Shown here: in pieces, positions 24,407 to 36,218 of the stretch
How the letters are laid out: every line of letters starts with the position of its first letter
Numbering within the stretch: the first letter of the stretch is position 1
Source: Cladophialophora immunda
Lineage: Eukaryota > Ascomycota > Eurotiomycetes > Chaetothyriales > Herpotrichiellaceae
NCBI RefSeq assembly: GCF_000835495.1
Contig: NW_015622543.1
Span: forward strand, 2,648,806 to 2,712,805
DNA: 64,000 nt
Reading direction: 5' to 3'
The notes under the pieces: model-generated
Databases searched by the model: none
Told to the model about the DNA's origin: nothing
Seen by the model: only the letters and a program-made list of their open reading frames with translations
Made by a program: the position numbers and the translations under genes

Positions 24407-25496
24407 GCTGTTCGTTCACATCCACATCCCCGTCCTTATCGGGATCGTAGGAAATGATCCGCTCGAGCTGGCTGGAGGACGAACTTTTGGCTTTGCAGAC
24501 CTCATCCTCGTCGAGTGAACGGCCATGATCAGGCCCCGCATCTGGCAACAAAGACCCATGTTCTTCATGCCTTTGATGCCCTGTCTCTTCCTCTCCATCG
24601 TCGTGTGGTCCCTTCTTCTGTTTGATGAATGTGTCAATGATATAGTACTGGGCAGCGTTCATGATCAAGGGAAAGATGAACATGACAAACGCAATCTGGA
24701 CCGCTTCGTTGCCCTCCGTCCAGCCCAGTGCCCAGTCACCAACACGGCCTAACCAAGGGCAAAGCTGGAAAATAATAAACACACAGATCTTCATGCCAAT
24801 TAGGCCGATAAAGTAGAGAAGGCACTGCTTTGCCCACCAGGAGGCCTTGGGAGGTGTGCCATAGTGTCCAGATTCGATTGATTCGGGAGGGTTCGCAAGA
24901 GGTGTGTATCGCGCACCGATTGTCAAAATCTTGAGGATGCCGATGAGGATGGGTATGCCGATGGTCGTGTCAATCGCCAGGTTGAGCAGGTAGAATGAGC
25001 ATGGATTCGGCTGGTATTCTGTGGTTGTTTCTGATCCGAGTGTACTTGCTGCTGCATTCACGACAGTCTCTCCTATCTGGCCGGAGGAGAAAAGCGACAT
25101 GAGGAGATTCAGCAGATGGAGTAGGATCGACCCGACGACTTGTTTAGACACGTCAAAGGACCAGACCTTAAGAGGTCGTTGTGGCCTTTCTCTCCATCTC
25201 TTGTAAACCAAGGACAACAGAGCAAGAGCGCCCAGCGCTCCTTGCACGAGTATAGCGAAAGGGCCCAAGAGTTTGCATTCGCCACTGCTCTCGTCGTCGG
25301 ACATGCTTGAGGAAGGCGATGGAGCCGGCGAAGGGACGGCGGTCGAAAGAGGAGAAGCAGCTGCGGTCGCTATACTGAAAAGTATAGATGTAGCTGTTAT
25401 TGTAAGGCTGGCGGAAGATTGAGACGACTGGAGTGCTGAAACGAGACCATCGTGCAACTCGGCCGCTGAGGAGGGGGAGAGATCGGGAGGGTGCAT
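24312..25496 (-). CDS. STIMATE/TMEM110-like multi-pass membrane protein
   Basis: Fungal relative of the animal ER protein STIMATE and of the yeast vacuolar-membrane protein YPL162C. One exon of 394 residues from the first in-frame ATG. After a Ser/Ala/Pro-rich N-terminus come about five hydrophobic segments, including LGPFAILVQGALGALALLSL, SILLHLLNLLMSLF, FYLLNLAIDTTIGIPILIG and FIGLIGMKICVFIIFQL. The family signature RPLKVWSFDVSKQVVGSILLH follows the first. The C-terminal ~85 residues are hydrophilic and acidic (EDEVCKAKSSSSSQLE, DPDKDGDVDVNEQ). They contain a Gly-Ser run encoded by a GGC/AGC repeat. In animals the protein supports ER-plasma membrane contacts and calcium entry; whether this fungal form does is unknown. 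Confidence 0.85.
24364..24405. repeat. Coding trinucleotide repeat (Gly/Ser run)
   Basis: About five GCT and eight GCC units on the plus strand encode, on the minus strand, ten Gly followed by five Ser in the C-terminal tail of the STIMATE-like protein. Perfect codon repetition suggests length polymorphism. Confidence 0.9.
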
Positions 25497-28311
25497 GAGC
25501 GGAGGCGGGGGGCAGAGGACTGCTGCGGTTGCTATTGTCCCATGTATTCGTCTCGCTAGCAAGTCCTTTGTCAACTTGCTCGGAGAGGCTGTGTCTGAAG
25601 ATGTTGCAAAATTCGCTCAGTGGTCGGAGGCGCAGGCGTTTGGGAAAGGCACCAAAGCCCGTTGCCTTGCGGGCGGGGCTTTGAGGTCATGACCCTGCCA
25701 AGACATTCCTCAGCCTTGCCAGCTAGCCAGCCAGCCAAGCGGCGCCTGTGGCGGCGAGGCGGGGGAGATGGATTCTATCGATGGGCTGCTTCATTCGAGT
25801 ATATGCAGAAGTTCATACAAGATCACAGCTGAATTAGGTCGGTGGGTTCTTTGCAGTCCCACTGTGCCTTGACCCTCAGTCTCACATTGACTACGCCATG
25901 ACTTCTGATAGGGTTCTCGTCTGACCCAATGCCGGCACGGATCCTCCAGGGCAAAGCAGTCAGCCAGCAGACTCGATCGCTCGGAAGAAGCAGCCTTTAC
26001 ACGGAGGCAGCTTCTTTATCATGCCGTTTCAACTTCTATCAGCCTCGTTTTACTTGACAAAGACCAAACTCAAGCAGATCAGACCATTGGCCGTGCTGAT
26101 CCATATCTTCGCTATATAGCTAAGGAAACGGCAATGGGAAGACAACAATACTTTCATACGTCCCCAACCAACTCCGCGGCCCTGTCTGCTACGCTTTGGA
26201 ATCAGGTCCAGGGAGAAGATCTGGAGTTCCACGATCGAAAATGTTATGGTAGGTATGCACCTACCCATGCTGAGAGACAAGAACTAGACCAGACTGGAGA
26301 GTATGTATATGAGCACCTCTGTGACGCCAGTACACACATAGACTAGACGACGTCGAATCTTCCCGGCGGTCACCTCTCTCATACATATCTGGACAATCGA
26401 CTCTCCTCCAGATGAACCGACGAGACCGGCCTCGCGAGAGAGCAGGGAATTGATAAGACAACCCCTGGCATCTCAGGAGGTAGTGTGCCGTGTGTGCCCC
26501 GTAGAAGGATACCGCATCATCGTCATCGCTGATAACCCCGTACACATTCGTATCTAGCTATCTGGCTACGTACCTATGTTAGTCAGAGCATCCGAGATGG
26601 CCGATGCGGTGGTGGTGTGTGTTTTGTCGTGATCGTCCCCCGGCATTGTCACCCATGATCTTCTACATCATCGTCACCACGACCACCACCAACCTTTCAT
26701 CATCTCCATGTCCATATTCGACAATGACATCCGGGTGATACCGCTTGTCCCCACTGCACTGCAATGCACCGCGCTGGCCGGGCGGCTGGGCTGCTGGAGG
26801 CCAGAGTGTGATCCGGGTATTAGTTCGGCCTGCCAATCAGGTCCGAACGAAAAGAACACCGACGCGTAAGGCGTCGTTACAAAGGAAATCTGCATACTTG
26901 CCCATTGGAGAACTGGTGGGTATGTGGATAGAGTGGGCGGGAAGCTTGGATGGGAGGTAAACGAGCGAGGGAGTGCCTCAGCCAGGGAGTGACTGACGAG
27001 CTGGAGAGATCTCTGGCGAGATATGTATGTGATTAGATCGATAGCCGGATACAAAGACAGATGGATAGACATGCAGCTGTCCATGGAGAGAGATCGTGGC
27101 TTACCGACATGGGGAGAAAGGATGCGGTACCTTGCCCATCTGCCTCGCTCGCTACCTAGCATCCACAGCAGGTATCTATCTGACATCTTCGCAGCAACAG
27201 TGCTAGCGAGACAGCAGTCAGACAAGATATTTAGTCACGCAGTAAGCCGGCCAGGAGGGGATAGTCGAACCGAACGAAAGTACACGACGGACAGAGCTTC
27301 AATAATGCACAAAAACACTCGGCCCAGTATTCCAGTGTTATGCAGCGCACGAGCTACCACCCGGCAGATCACGTACAAGAACATTCCATCCTCATCCCAT
27401 CCCATCCATGTTCCCACCCCCTCCATCGCATCTCCCCGCACGGACAGTAACAGCGGCATATGAACAATGAGGAGGCTGGGGAACGGACGAAGATGAGATC
27501 GCGGACGAGGAGGGGGTGGGAGGGTGAGATTGACTGAGACATCGGGAAGATCCCACCACCAACACCTATTACTAGCTCGGTATGTATCTAACTCCGTGCC
27601 CAGGTACATCGAGCAGACACATCTTTAGCCAAACTCCCTGACTATAAGTGATAGTCGCTCGGGTAGGTACGTACCTAGGGCCTGGCGGTGTTGGAGCTAC
27701 TGTAGCTAGTCACCAACTCCGGAGATACGAGTACATAGTCTGGCGCTTAAGTCCCGGATGGTTATGTATCCAGGTATCTACATAAGAGAGGGGACAGACT
27801 CCATAGGCGGTGTGGTTTATATGTGGTCCTATGCACTCCGTCCTCCGTAGTTGTGCACACTGTTATTTGTAATTGCTTGAGCCTTTGTAGAGTTCCCACC
27901 TCGGGGCAACGCAAAGCAATGCACCCCATACAAGCCTCGAATTCTATGGCAACATAATGGAAATGGAAACCAGAGTTGTGTGCCGTGGGAAAGAACAGTC
28001 CTGTTCAACTTGCCAATTATAGACCACTGCTCATTCACTGTTCTTGTATTCAGCCGTTGGTACAGTAGGCAGTCGTAGATATCCAACCGAGTCTATAGCA
28101 GGAGGGTATCAAGCGATAATCTGATAATGAAACAAAGATCCTGTAGATCTCCCCAGAACGCCGTCCGCCAATGCCATCCTGCCCTCCAAAACCTGTATCG
28201 CAAAGGGTATCATGATGCTGGTCATCAAAGGACTGTAAACAAATGTGAAAAAGACATCACTAGAGTCATATCCGTATCCCGTGTCTCGTCTGCACATCCT
28301 CGCGCACTCGT
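25497..28311. other. 2.8-kb region without a recognisable gene
   Basis: It lies upstream of the STIMATE-like gene and downstream of VPS62. Open frames of 60-183 codons occur on both strands, but none has a recognisable domain or a consistent splice pattern. It must contain the STIMATE promoter. I see no transposon ends or long repeats. Confidence 0.45.
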
Positions 28312-30237
28312 CTATAGGTCGTTGTCTCCTTCCTCTTCTTCAAGTGTGGACAGACGTAAATGGCCAATCTTATCCCCACTGCCTAGCCAATTCTTGACCA
28401 CGCAAGGTGCCGTTTCTGGCCCTTGACAGATCTTCTTCCTCCCCAGATGCTTGAATTTTGGGCCCAGTGGGCCGTTGACATAGTGGTATTGTCCGGCGAA
28501 CCGGTATTGCCGTTTATCACCCAGAGGGTAAAATTTATCCCCCCAGTGGCCGGCAAAGTGGAACCATTCGGTCGGGGCGTTCGGGGTATGGTTCGACGAC
28601 CGCAGGGTGTCGTTCTTGTAATCATATGTATAAGCGTGCGAATTCAAAGCTGGATCCCATAAAGGCCCACGGTCAGTCATGTCGTGAAGAATCCCCCATG
28701 GCAGGATGTACGGGTGGGTGCCGGGTGTCGCATACATGGCATGGGTGCCATAAGCGGAATAGATAATAGGGCGCTTCCCAATCTTCTCCACAGCTTCGTA
28801 GCTGTAGGCGGATCCGAAGTTGTGCTCGCTGAAGAAAACGGCTTTCGGCTTGCCGTGTTGGAATCGAATGGCGGTGTGCTCCCAGTCGCCCACGTGATTG
28901 CCGAAGCGGACATTGAGCACCACGTTCCCTAAGTTGAAGCTGTAGAAGAAGAACCAAAAGGCGTCGACGATGCCATGGCCCTTGTTGACGGTGATCAGAA
29001 CTGCAGGCGCATCGCTCCGACCCCCTCGGAGCCTGTCTGGCGGCGCGTGATCCGCAGCGGTTGAGCGTCTCAATTCATGATGAATCCGGCGTGCGGTCTG
29101 CGTTTGCTCTGATTGGCCCGAGGCCGTCATTTGAAAATCGTCGTCTGCCTCGAAACCATCCAAGTCCGGTGCAAACCATTCTTTCGCGTCATCCAATGCA
29201 TCCTTCACACCTTGAAGATACGTTCTTCCTGGTTTGTGGACCCAGCCCTCGTTGTCTTCGAATGGGTCATCTGGCCTCGGCGGTCCTGTTGGGATGTTCT
29301 TCTCTCCCTCCAACCAGTCTGGCCGTTCTTCCACGTTGTCGTTGCTAGTCAGAAACACCCACCGACCCTTGTCCCACTGGTTCAGCTCGTCCAAGTCCTG
29401 GAGCGACGGGTGCTGCTGCTCGGACTGGACCGGCGTGTAGTTCAAGGTTGGGGTGATGTGGTAGAGGTGCTCAGCAATGTCGCACGGCCAGAACTGTTCT
29501 CCTGAGTAGAGATGGACGAGAGGAGCATACTCGTACACGTAGTCTGGGATCTCCCTCAGCACTCGTTCATCGCGAGTCCAGTCTTCAGGCCGATCATTGC
29601 CCTCTGTCCAGGCATGCTGCCAGTCCCAGTCGGGCGTGGGAACCACCAAGCGCTCTCGGTGATTTATCGAGGGACGATGGCCAAACTTGTCGTGCTCCGA
29701 GATGTAATGTATGTGGAATGCACCGCAGACGCCCAGCCAGCGGCAGCATTTCCTGTCAAGCCAATACCTGGAGGTAGCGATCCAGCTGGATTCCTCGCGG
29801 TCTTCATCTTGCCAAATGAATACCTCTGGACGTGTGGCCCGCAGGATGCTGTTGGCACACATGTAAAATATAATAGTCGACAGCACACCAATGGTGGCCT
29901 TTGTCTTGACGGGACCCATCTGCTCTTCTCCCTCCAAGGCCTTCCCGATCACCGGTTCATATGGAGGTTGGTGTCGAGTAGTGTTGGGGTCGACAGGGAC
30001 GATGACAGTCGCGAGTTCCGAGTCGAGTTCTGTGTCTGAGGACGGCTGCGCGGTGAGGAGAAGCTGGTCGTGTGCTGGAGTGACCCAAGCCGCGGGGGAG
30101 GAAGTGGTGGGAAATATAGAGGGTTCCGCCGAAACGGTATATAATGATCGGGTAAGCGGTGGTTGGCTGGCATGATGGGACCCCAAGGCTAAGGCCACTG
30201 TACATGAGAGCGAACCCGAAAGGATTAGCCAGAACAT
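28312..30237 (-). CDS. vps62: VPS62-family protein (vacuolar sorting associated)
   Basis: Fungal VPS62 (Pfam Vps62/DUF946-type) protein; the yeast relative is linked to cytoplasm-to-vacuole protein transport, but no biochemical activity is established. 641 residues from the ATG at 30237. This start is preferred because it is followed directly by a signal-like segment (MFWLILSGSLSCTVALALG). A second hydrophobic segment is TIGVLSTIIFYMCANSIL near residue 130. The conserved C-terminal half carries WFFFYSFNLGNVV, GNHVGDWEHTAIRF, FFSEHNFGSAYSYE, YSAYGTHAMYATPGTHPY and FAGHWGDKFYP. One exon. The frame stays open another 56 codons upstream without an ATG, so an upstream exon is possible. Divergent from the TFIIIC-type gene, 1.55 kb away. 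Confidence 0.9.
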   Translation of the reverse strand: MFWLILSGSLSCTVALALGSHHASQPPLTRSLYTVSAEPSIFPTTSSPAAWVTPAHDQLLLTAQPSSDTELDSELATVIVPVDPNTTRHQPPYEPVIGKALEGEEQMGPVKTKATIGVLSTIIFYMCANSILRATRPEVFIWQDEDREESSWIATSRYWLDRKCCRWLGVCGAFHIHYISEHDKFGHRPSINHRERLVVPTPDWDWQHAWTEGNDRPEDWTRDERVLREIPDYVYEYAPLVHLYSGEQFWPCDIAEHLYHITPTLNYTPVQSEQQHPSLQDLDELNQWDKGRWVFLTSNDNVEERPDWLEGEKNIPTGPPRPDDPFEDNEGWVHKPGRTYLQGVKDALDDAKEWFAPDLDGFEADDDFQMTASGQSEQTQTARRIHHELRRSTAADHAPPDRLRGGRSDAPAVLITVNKGHGIVDAFWFFFYSFNLGNVVLNVRFGNHVGDWEHTAIRFQHGKPKAVFFSEHNFGSAYSYEAVEKIGKRPIIYSAYGTHAMYATPGTHPYILPWGILHDMTDRGPLWDPALNSHAYTYDYKNDTLRSSNHTPNAPTEWFHFAGHWGDKFYPLGDKRQYRFAGQYHYVNGPLGPKFKHLGRKKICQGPETAPCVVKNWLGSGDKIGHLRLSTLEEEEGDNDL

Positions 30238-31786
30238 CACGAGGGAGGCAAGCTGACAACAAGAGAAAGAATGTGATTTGACCACAGCCTCATCCACCCA
30301 CGCGGATGTTACGGCGACAGCGGAAACGCGGCCCAGCAAGGCCCCCGGAAGGGCAGCGCGGTGACTGCATTGAGAGAAATATGTCTTAGGTGATGGGAGG
30401 AGCACCCGGGCGTTGCAACGGGAAGAGTAATGCCAGGGACTTTCATCGTCATCGCATTACTCTCCGCCGCCATAAGCGACCGCAGAGCTTCCTGGGATTG
30501 TGCTGGGAGTGTGCTGGGAGTCCCGCTGGGAGGGGGCATGAATAATACTGTGGTAAAGAGGCCATTCCGCCAACATCCGCGTGCCGAATGTGTAATACAG
30601 GTATCAGGGCCAGGAAAAGAAAGGCATTGACGTACTCTTTGCTATGATTGGCGACTGGGAAGCAGGCTGACCGAAATGTCCGACTTTCCGGGGGGAGTCC
30701 TTTGAGGGGGTGTTTTCTGTTTTCGTTTGTACCTTATCGGCGTCTGACAAGCGATTGGCGGGGCTGGGCTTCTTTAGTCAGTGGTCAGTCGGGTCAGTCA
30801 TGCCAGGAGGGTTTGGATGAATGATTGCCAGACGGAGAGATGAATTGCACATGCTAGAGATAGTTACATGTGATGAGTGTGAGTGAAAAGAAAGTTGGAA
30901 TGCACGGGCTGAGGGAGAAGCTGAGGGGGGGGGTGAGAGAAGAGGGAATAATGACGGAGTTCAGTGGACGAGGAAGAACGTGACTGGCACCAGCTGTTCC
31001 CTCCGCTCCCTCTCCTCTCCCTCTCCCTCATGTGTCTCGGATTCTGCGTGACTCGCCCTGACCTGTCATTTACTGAAATGCTGCCAATGACTTCACATCC
31101 TCTTCGTCAGAGCCCGGGCGCTAGTCCGGCGTCAAACCTGCAGTGGTTAAACGTAGCGACGCCCCAACCAACCCAGCAGGTGTAGAGCCTGATCCGGACT
31201 TCAGTCGGTGAACCAATCCTCCTGCCTTGATCTGGCACCTTGTCCAGCCGCTGATCTTGACTTGTTTCATCGCTTGCACCAGGCTGTTTCACCCATGCTT
31301 GATGTTTCTTTTTCCTCGCCAAGTACGAAAATAGAGGGGGGTGGTCGTGGGGGGTGAGACCTCCAATGAAGCCGGCAATTTATAGCACGTTGGATGAGAC
31401 GGAGGAGATCTAGCTATCAGCCTTCAGGGGTGGGATGGCATCGCCGAGGGGCTAGGCACATGCTGAATTTGGATCTGGATCAAGCAAGGGACGAGACTGC
31501 GATGGGGCGGAGGGGTGCTTGGTGGGAGCACCGACGCAGGTGAAAAGGCAGATGAAGCGTCATTTGAAATAATTTATGTCCCAGTCACGTGACCGGTGAG
31601 AAAACTCGGATGCGCACGCCTAAAAATGTGTGGGCACCGTGGGGTGAAAGCAGCCAGAAGGTGAGGTGATTTCTTTCCCTCGTCTCCCATCCTATCACTG
31701 CACATCCCATCCCGTCCTATCTACACTCCGACATCCCAGAACTCAACTCAAGAGGTGCATGACCATTGGCGTGATAATGAGCCGCC
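30238..31786. promoter_or_regulatory. Divergent intergenic region (VPS62 / TFIIIC subunit)
   Basis: 1.55 kb between two divergent start codons. It contains a G-run near 30928 and a pyrimidine-rich stretch just before the plus-strand gene (about 31670-31740), typical of a fungal leader. No gene recognised. Confidence 0.45.
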
Positions 31787-32822
31787 ATGAATGAGCCCGA
31801 ACACCGATCAGAAGACGATTCGGAGTATGAGTACGACGATACAGAGACAGAGGTAGGGACTTTTGCCAGTGGATTGAAATCACGCCGCCTTTCTCCATAC
31901 CGTCCACAAAGCTGTTCGTTTCTTGACATCTTCTTCTGGACAGACCTTCTTCGTGGATATTGATCTCTCGTCCTTGAACTCTAACCTCAAGTCCAACCTG
32001 GCCGGACCCCCCAAGCCCGTGACGCCGGCGAAAAGAAAAATATCCAACTCTGGTCCTCCCACACCTGGGCCGGATGAGCCCGGTCTCGAGGCTGCAGAAT
32101 CTGGTGCAGAAGGAGGCCGCCTCCGTGGCTCGACGCAGGAACCACACGAGACACCTCCCCGGAATGGAGAGGATGACGAGAATGCACATCTGCCGTCCCC
32201 CTCCTCACGTGTGCAGATTCTGGATTTGACCACGGTCAACCCCATCATCTCCTATCAAGGCCAGGTGTATAGCTGCACGTGGGCCGATATGGTGGGTACA
32301 AACATGTTCTTCACTCATCCAGGCATATTGGATGCCGCCGAGGTTCTGCAATCAACCGACGACTATGACCTGATAGGAATGTCACGCATCAAGCTGGTCG
32401 GCCAAGCAGCGAAAATGTTGAAGAAAGAAAAACCATCGAAAGAAGCGGGGATAGATGGGCCGCATGTCAATGGCCAAGCCGGTGCGGGTGGAGAGATCCC
32501 AAATGGCCGACATGACCAGGACCAGGTGAAGAAGCAGGCCTCGTTTCTAGAAAAGTTGATGCAAGTCAAGCGGCAGCGCGGTGAAACAGATGTCGTTCGC
32601 ACATTCGTGGATGAAAAAACTGTGTCGGTCGACTTGGCACTGGTGCATGAATCACATCGCGACGAAATTCAAGACCTAAATGAACAAGTGGTTCGGGGAA
32701 ATCCAGATGCTCTCGCAAGGTTACAAGAAATCTATTCTCAATCTGATGGCAAGGCCCCTCAGACGCAGGTGTCCCCTGAGAGCCCTTCAAAGGCCCACGA
32801 TGGGGCCGACATAACTATATAA
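31787..32822 (+). CDS. TFIIIC subunit 6 / tau55-like (triple-barrel domain)
   Basis: Subunit of TFIIIC, the factor that binds tRNA-gene promoters and recruits TFIIIB and RNA polymerase III. I read two exons, 31787-31852 and 31944-32822, with a 91-bp GT-AG intron at phase 0, giving 314 residues. The short acidic first exon (about 22 residues, EYEYDDTETE) joins to TFFVDIDLSSLNS. The tau55-type domain lies at about residues 90-150, with VQILDLTTVNPIISYQG, VYSCTWADMVGTNMFF and a following segment on a lost or low-complexity loop. The C-terminal half is hydrophilic and probably helical (FLEKLMQVKRQRGETDVVR). The assignment rests on the triple-barrel motif and acidic N-terminus, so I am fairly but not fully sure. 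Confidence 0.78.
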
Positions 32823-33003
32823 CAGGAGCACAAACACCCATGCTCGCACAAGACGTTGCTGCCATTAGCCCATTTCCAAGACACACGATGCAAACTAACA
32901 TGGCCTATGAATGACATTGCCGAAGCCAATCCACAAACGAAAAAAAGCTCTGTTCGCCAGCCAAACTCAATGGAACCCGAAACGCCTTGCTAGAAACTGC
33001 CAC

Positions 33004-33195
33004 CTAGCGGCTCTGTTTCTCGCGGGTCCAGTGAACCGGGGATGGAGGAGGTGGAGGAGGGTGATGCTCAGGATATTGTCGTCGATCGGAATAGGAGACG
33101 AACTTGGGACGTGGAGATGCCTCGAAGGCTTTGTGCATGTCGCGGCTCGAGGTCTCCGACGAGAGCACGGTAGAGCGGTAGGAGATGCGTTGCAT
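33004..33195 (-). CDS. Candidate small gene, 63 residues, unknown function
   Basis: I do not recognise this protein. It begins MQRISYRSTVLSSE, continues HKAFEASPRPKFVSYSDRR and ends in a Pro run and a basic tail. It has no signal peptide or membrane segment. The case for a gene is its upstream structure. A TATA-like GGTATATTTG lies at 33580-33571. A pyrimidine-rich leader of about 200 nt contains no ATG. A good intron follows at 33330-33266 (GTGAGT donor, CTGAC branch, TTGACAG acceptor), so the first AUG of the spliced transcript is this start. The frame is also open upstream of the ATG within the second exon (a readable SNVCLYTKSDLIGPSNPP), so a longer protein from a missed exon is possible. 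Confidence 0.42.
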   Translation of the reverse strand: MQRISYRSTVLSSETSSRDMHKAFEASPRPKFVSYSDRRQYPEHHPPPPPPSPVHWTREKQSR

Positions 33196-33570
33196 GATGC
33201 CGGATATGGGAGGGTTTGAGGGTCCGATCAGGTCAGACTTTGTATAGAGACAGACGTTGCTTGAGCTGTCAATAGCCGGTCAGTGCTAATCCATGCAGAC
33301 CCAGTATTATCGAGGTGATGATCAACTCACGACGCCTGGTGCTCGGCACTTGGGTATTTTCGCTAGCCGCGTTGATCGGCAGTTGCTGCAGGTACAATGA
33401 ACAAGGCCCCAAGGCTGGTGGAGGATGTAACGAGATAGTGGTTGGTAGTTGTCGATGAGCTGGATGAACAATGAAACCGAAGGCCGATTATATCGATGGA
33501 CTGAGTGAGAAATGAAGGAAGCTGAGAGGTGAGGAGCAAGGGAGCACTTTTTTTTTGAGGGAGCCTGGAT

Positions 33571-33580
33571 CAAATATACC
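33571..33580 (-). promoter_or_regulatory. TATA-like element before the candidate small gene
   Basis: GGTATATTTG on the minus strand, about 45 bases before a CT-rich leader and 240 bases before the 5' splice site of the proposed leader intron. Confidence 0.35.
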
Positions 33581-36218
33581 CCTTCGCGAGCCAGAGTGGG
33601 AGTGGGTGTGCTCAGCAAATGTTCGGGTCCCCCAAAAAATCTGGCGGTCAAGGCGACGTGGGATTGTCGCATTTCAAACGAATCCGGCTGGACCTTGCAA
33701 GCTCCCCCAAAAGCCACCAGAGGTTTCCCCGGAGCGCCACGAGGCGCGCCGGGCCAGGGAGCAGGGGGGATGGAATGGACCCGAACCAAAGGACCAAAGG
33801 GCTAGGCCGTAAAAGTCGAGCCGATGGTAATTCAATCAAGCCCATTCGGTCATTGACTGGAGGAGCTGAGCACCATCCAATTCCTTTGGGTTTGTTCTGT
33901 ACACGGGGGCCCGACCGTGAGTTTCCTCCCTTGAGGGCTTCCGGCTCGTTGTGGTTTGTTATTCTGGGCCTTGACTGAGACAATTGATCGCCCTTTCCTG
34001 GTATGCGTCGGTGGAATCCGTGAGGCGATTGATCGCCCCCTTTTTCCTGCTGCAAGCTGCAAGTCGAAGGGGTGACGTGCTCTCGATCGATTTGAAAGAG
34101 GATCCGAAGCAAGCAAACTTGTCGCCCTCCCCATATTTCGGCTAGGCAGAGTGGGCAAATCCAATCCCGATGCTTTGGAAACTTACCGGTGCAAGCATGT
34201 AAGAAGTATAGTTAAGGAGTCCTTACTCGTTGGTACGGACTCGCGATCCTGATCCACTGGTCGGTGACTGGAGACACACAAAAAGCTGCACCATCGTTTT
34301 GAGGCTTGCAGAGGTGCCAAGTCACAAACATCTTACTTGATACGAAATTTCCCTTTTTCCATCCACTCCATCCCACGCTCGTATGATCCCGGCCTAGGGG
34401 AGTCTATCGCCGAAACCCGATTGCACGCTTTTTGTGATTTTTCCAGGTTTTTTGGACTTGCAGTCGTTTCGTATTCCCCAGTCGGTCTGGGGGGGGACCC
34501 GGGTGGATTGGAAAAGCGAGAAAGTCTGCCTGCCCCCGCCCACCATCCCCCATCCCCCTCGGCCGCCGTGTGTGGGTGACGCGCGGAATGGGCAACCCGG
34601 GAAACCAAAAGCACAAGGGGCTTGGACAAAAAGACGGTCGAGGATAGAGGATACAGGGTGGATGTCACTGCAGGACGGGGGGATGACGGCTGGCGCCGGA
34701 TGCGACCAGCGCCCCAGCGCCCCAGCGGCCCATTTCCTTCTCTTGCTCTTCCTTCTCTTCCTTCTCTTCGCTCTAAGCGAAATGTGGACAGCGGAAGGCT
34801 CGTTAAGCTGGTGATGTTGGAGCTGTCCTTGTGTGCTGTGTGCTGTGCTCCTTAATGCTGTCCTTCACTTGCTGTGGAGCTCCACCTATGCTCTGCATCA
34901 TCACCGCACGCAATCGGGGGAGGTGCAAGTGTAAGTGTATTGATGCCCAATACACCGACCGGGCGGGCCAAGGCGGGGGAGGAGGGCCTAGGAGGTAGCT
35001 ATGTTGAACGTGTGTTGGAATGGCGAGGATGGGTGAGTTGATCAGTGAGTGAGGCCTGGACACGTTGACCGGTGGACGGAGGACGCACAGCATTCGTTCA
35101 TTGCAAGGGCTGCTGGGGAATGCGAGCTTCTCCGCAAAACAAAATACCACAACCAAGCGAAACAAGTAAGCCCTTGCGTACAAAAGCCTGAGGCAGGCAG
35201 TGATTGTCGGGTCGCGGCTCGTTGGGGGCCAGGATGAGGAATGAGAAAAGTGAGGAGCGAGAAACGAGGGCGAGCACAAGAGATCGTTCGCTGTATCACC
35301 TTGGCCATCAGCATGCCCTCGAACCAACGCACCTTGGTCCTGACCACACACTTTGCTCCATGGCGGCCTGGACTTTTGGACCTCTAGAAGATCCTGGTCT
35401 TACGATTGTATCCTGACCTCCTCGCTATTATCCGTTTTCCGCCCTTCGCCGCCAGTTTCCCCATTCGTCACCTGCAGACATCGAGCCAAAGTCAGAAACA
35501 CGTAGATCCGGTGTGATGAAAAGAGATTGGGAGTACATACTTGTAAGAAGTGATAGGCGCAGGCCTTCCAGATGTGCCTCAGGTATAACAGCTAGCTATT
35601 CTATCTGCATTGTGCGGCGGTGGTGCCCCAACATGTCGTCTGGATATACAAAACTAGCTACATCTCTCCATCTCAGATATCGGCCACCTCGACGTTACTA
35701 TTGAGCACTCTGACTACACTAGACACAGGCTGTATCCCAACATCGTGTTAGACTGTGCCACTGATTTTGCAACGCCGACGCAACCTCAGCCTTGGTATTC
35801 CCATCCTGGAAAGTTACACACCGATGATGCTGTGACTTGTTCAAAATGTCTGCCCACCCATCACCGCTGTTGTGTAACCCAACATGGGCTGCCTTCCCCG
35901 GAAGCAACCCTCCGGGAATCTGTGAGACTATGGGGCAATTATTTCCTGCTTTCCTGGAACGACATGGTACACAAGGGGGAGAGTGGTCCGGGCTAGTACA
36001 AGGTTCCAAGGGAGATTATGTGTGACATACTCTCAGTAGAGTTCGTGCTCGATCTGCCGCGAATATTTCTGTTTCTGTCCAGGCCTCGACGGTTGAGCTT
36101 GGACAGCAGTGTATCGAGAACTCTAGAAATGAATCCCCAAAGCAAGATTCCTGCGTCCAACACCCGATCGCCCATGAAAGAACTGACAAGCATCGAAACC
36201 TCCCACCCATCGCGTCGC
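33581..36218. other. 2.6-kb region without a supported gene
   Basis: It lies between the promoter of the candidate small gene and the ADE2 stop. Open frames of up to 182 codons occur (for example at 34803-35351 on the minus strand), with no family features. A short near-duplicate ATTGATCGCCC lies at 33983 and 34028. No transposon or RNA gene is recognised. Confidence 0.45.

Noticed and set aside
31743..32248. Minus-strand frames of 122-148 codons opposite the TFIIIC-type gene
   Set aside because: They are the antisense of a low-complexity coding region, and no splice or family evidence supports them.
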